From a virus, in the IMG/VR virus record IMGVR_UViG_3300020395_000084, positions 1-27,064 of that record: a stretch of 27,064 nucleotides of DNA, one strand, 5' to 3'. The notes under the pieces were generated by a model. It had not been told where the DNA came from, did no database searches, and saw only the letters and a program-made list of their open reading frames with translations. Shown here piece by piece: positions 26,122-27,064 of this stretch (position 1 is the first letter of the stretch; every line of letters starts with the position of its first letter). Made by a program: the position numbers and the translations under genes.

Positions 26122-26137
26122 ATTATACCATATTATA
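26122..26137 (-). promoter_or_regulatory. Tandem TATAAT boxes before the ParB-like gene
   Basis: Two 10-nt direct repeats (GTATAATATG, GTATAATATA) lie between the stop of the collar fibre and the ATG at 26098. Each contains a perfect -10 hexamer. No -35 was found. They could be a promoter for the ParB-like/oxygenase pair or simply AT-rich spacer. Confidence 0.35.
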
Positions 26138-27064
26138 CTAGTTTTTCCTAATCCAGCAAAGTACATAGTATGGTGGCATGTTTCTACCAGTTCCAGATAC
26201 TCCACCAGAAGCACTACCTGAACTACCACTCATACTGTGTGTATGAGCACCAGTATTATTACCAATATTTATCTGGGAGTTACCAGGAGAAGTACCTATT
26301 GCCCAATCTGTATCAGAATCATTTTCATTATCATAATATGGTGGAGACACTCTTGAAGTATGTTGGTGAGCACCATTAGAACCAGCAGTATAAGTACCAC
26401 CACCGTGAGTGTGACTGATAACTGATGCATTAGCATATCCACCAGAACTACCAGCACTGTAACCTCCACCATGACCAAGAACAAATTTGCCAGCTAGAGT
26501 AGTATACAATGACCAACCACTAGGAATATTACCAGAAGAACCACTCCAAATAACTACAATACCAGATGGAAGTGATGCATCAGAACCATTTTGACCTGGA
26601 GGTCCTGGAGGTCCAGGTGATCCTGGAGAACCATCATCACCATCTTGTCCATCTTGACCATTAGTTCCATTGGTTCCATCAGAACCATCAGAACCATTTT
26701 GACCTGGAGGTCCTGGAGGTCCAGGTGATCCTGGAGAACCATCCTCACCGTCATCACCATCTTGACCATTAGTTCCGTTAGTTCCATTGGTTCCATCAGA
26801 ACCATCAGAACCATTTTGACCTGGAGGTCCTGGAGGACCAGGAGGTCCTGGCGTTGTTGAATCATCACCATCTTCACCATCAGAACCTGGAGGACCAGGT
26901 GGTCCTGGTGGTCCAGGTGTTGTTGAATCGTCACCATCAGAACCTGGAGGTCCTGGAGGACCTGGTGGTCCTGGTGTTGTTGAATCATCACCATCAGAAC
27001 CTGGAGGTCCTGGAGGACCAGGAGGTCCTGGTGTTGTTGAATCGTCACCATCAGAACCTGGAGG
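26138..27064 (-). CDS. Collagen-like tail-collar fibre with HxH metal-binding tip, 5' partial
   Basis: The frame is open to the window edge, so the N-terminus is missing; at least 308 residues are present. The collagen part has a repeated SDGDDSTTP linker followed by [10 protein letters not shown], then two blocks with SDGTNG and [13 protein letters not shown]. After the collagen part, [11 protein letters not shown] and IPSGWSL is a phage tail collar domain signature. The last 123 residues hold three H-x-H motifs (SHTHG, AHQHT, AHTHS) and end [10 protein letters not shown]. This matches the iron-binding needle of T4 gp37/gp12 tips. A short TTG-initiated 123-aa reading starts inside this frame and is not the real start. 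Confidence 0.85.
   Translation of the reverse strand, partial: PPGSDGDDSTTPGPPGPPGPPGSDGDDSTTPGPPGPPGPPGSDGDDSTTPGPPGPPGPPGSDGEDGDDSTTPGPPGPPGPPGQNGSDGSDGTNGTNGTNGQDGDDGEDGSPGSPGPPGPPGQNGSDGSDGTNGTNGQDGQDGDDGSPGSPGPPGPPGQNGSDASLPSGIVVIWSGSSGNIPSGWSLYTTLAGKFVLGHGGGYSAGSSGGYANASVISHTHGGGTYTAGSNGAHQHTSRVSPPYYDNENDSDTDWAIGTSPGNSQINIGNNTGAHTHSMSGSSGSASGGVSGTGRNMPPYYVLCWIRKN
26585..27064 (-). repeat. Collagen-type coding repeat with SDGDDSTTP linkers
   Basis: Units of 19-22 codons (S-D-G-D-D-S-T-T-P plus three GPP triplets) repeat at least three times near the window edge. Two longer units with TNG triplets follow. The STTP linker breaks the Gly-X-Y register by four residues. The copies are nearly identical in DNA. 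Confidence 0.88.

Noticed and set aside
26554-27051. Minus-strand ORF with Met, Val and Leu-rich repeats opposite frame of the collar fibre
   Set aside because: It is a frame-shifted reading of the collagen repeat, not an independent gene.
26585-27064. Regular repeats that could suggest a CRISPR array
   Set aside because: Repeats are contiguous, in frame and encode Gly-X-Y; there are no unique spacers.
1-27064. tRNA genes, integrase, IS elements or att sites
   Set aside because: Intergenic gaps are all under 60 bases and contain only the promoter, terminator and spacer elements listed; no tRNA-like cloverleaf or transposase was seen.

Overview
The window looks like part of a large marine T4-like myovirus (Myoviridae-type cyanophage or pelagiphage) genome. 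It is AT-rich and tightly packed, and every credible gene lies on the minus strand. It contains very large modular tail-fibre/adhesin genes, collagen-like fibres, 2-oxoglutarate/Fe(II) oxygenases, an SF2 helicase and a DNA-adenine methyltransferase. The cyanophage/pelagiphage assignment is an inference from gene content. No host gene, tRNA, integrase, IS element or CRISPR array was seen, and no gene-free stretch exceeds 60 bases.

Transcription runs from high to low coordinates. First comes a tail-fibre block (27064 to about 4164): a collagen-like tail-collar fibre cut by the window edge, a small ParB-like protein, a prolyl-4-hydroxylase-like oxygenase, a newly spotted 55-aa ORF, a second collagen-like/glycine-rich fibre, a tail assembly chaperone, a second oxygenase, a 68-aa protein, a 1931-aa fibre ending in a peptidase S74 chaperone, a 620-aa fibre, and then a giant subtilase/Calx-beta/cupredoxin adhesin now split into two ORFs (2145 and 1180 aa). 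Next comes a DNA-metabolism block (4113 to 1) opened by a perfect-consensus sigma-70 promoter: a third 2OG oxygenase, a two-piece adenine methyltransferase whose halves are in swapped order, a ParB-like protein with its own sigma-70 promoter, an intrinsic terminator with a UUCG loop, an SF2 helicase, a 58-aa membrane protein, and the start of a conserved phage gene.

The strongest leads are four. (1) Two P4H-type oxygenases are interleaved with two Gly-Pro-Pro collagen-like fibres, which suggests phage-encoded hydroxylation of its own fibres. (2) The N6-adenine methyltransferase is split exactly between motifs III and IV, and the motif IV half is encoded first. (3) A cupredoxin domain is broken across two giant ORFs, and a -1 shift at the stop codon restores it precisely. 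(4) A complete subtilisin triad lies inside a nine-repeat Calx-beta adhesin. Small operon features (ATGA and TAATG overlaps, late-promoter-like NATAAATA boxes) fit a T4-like phage.
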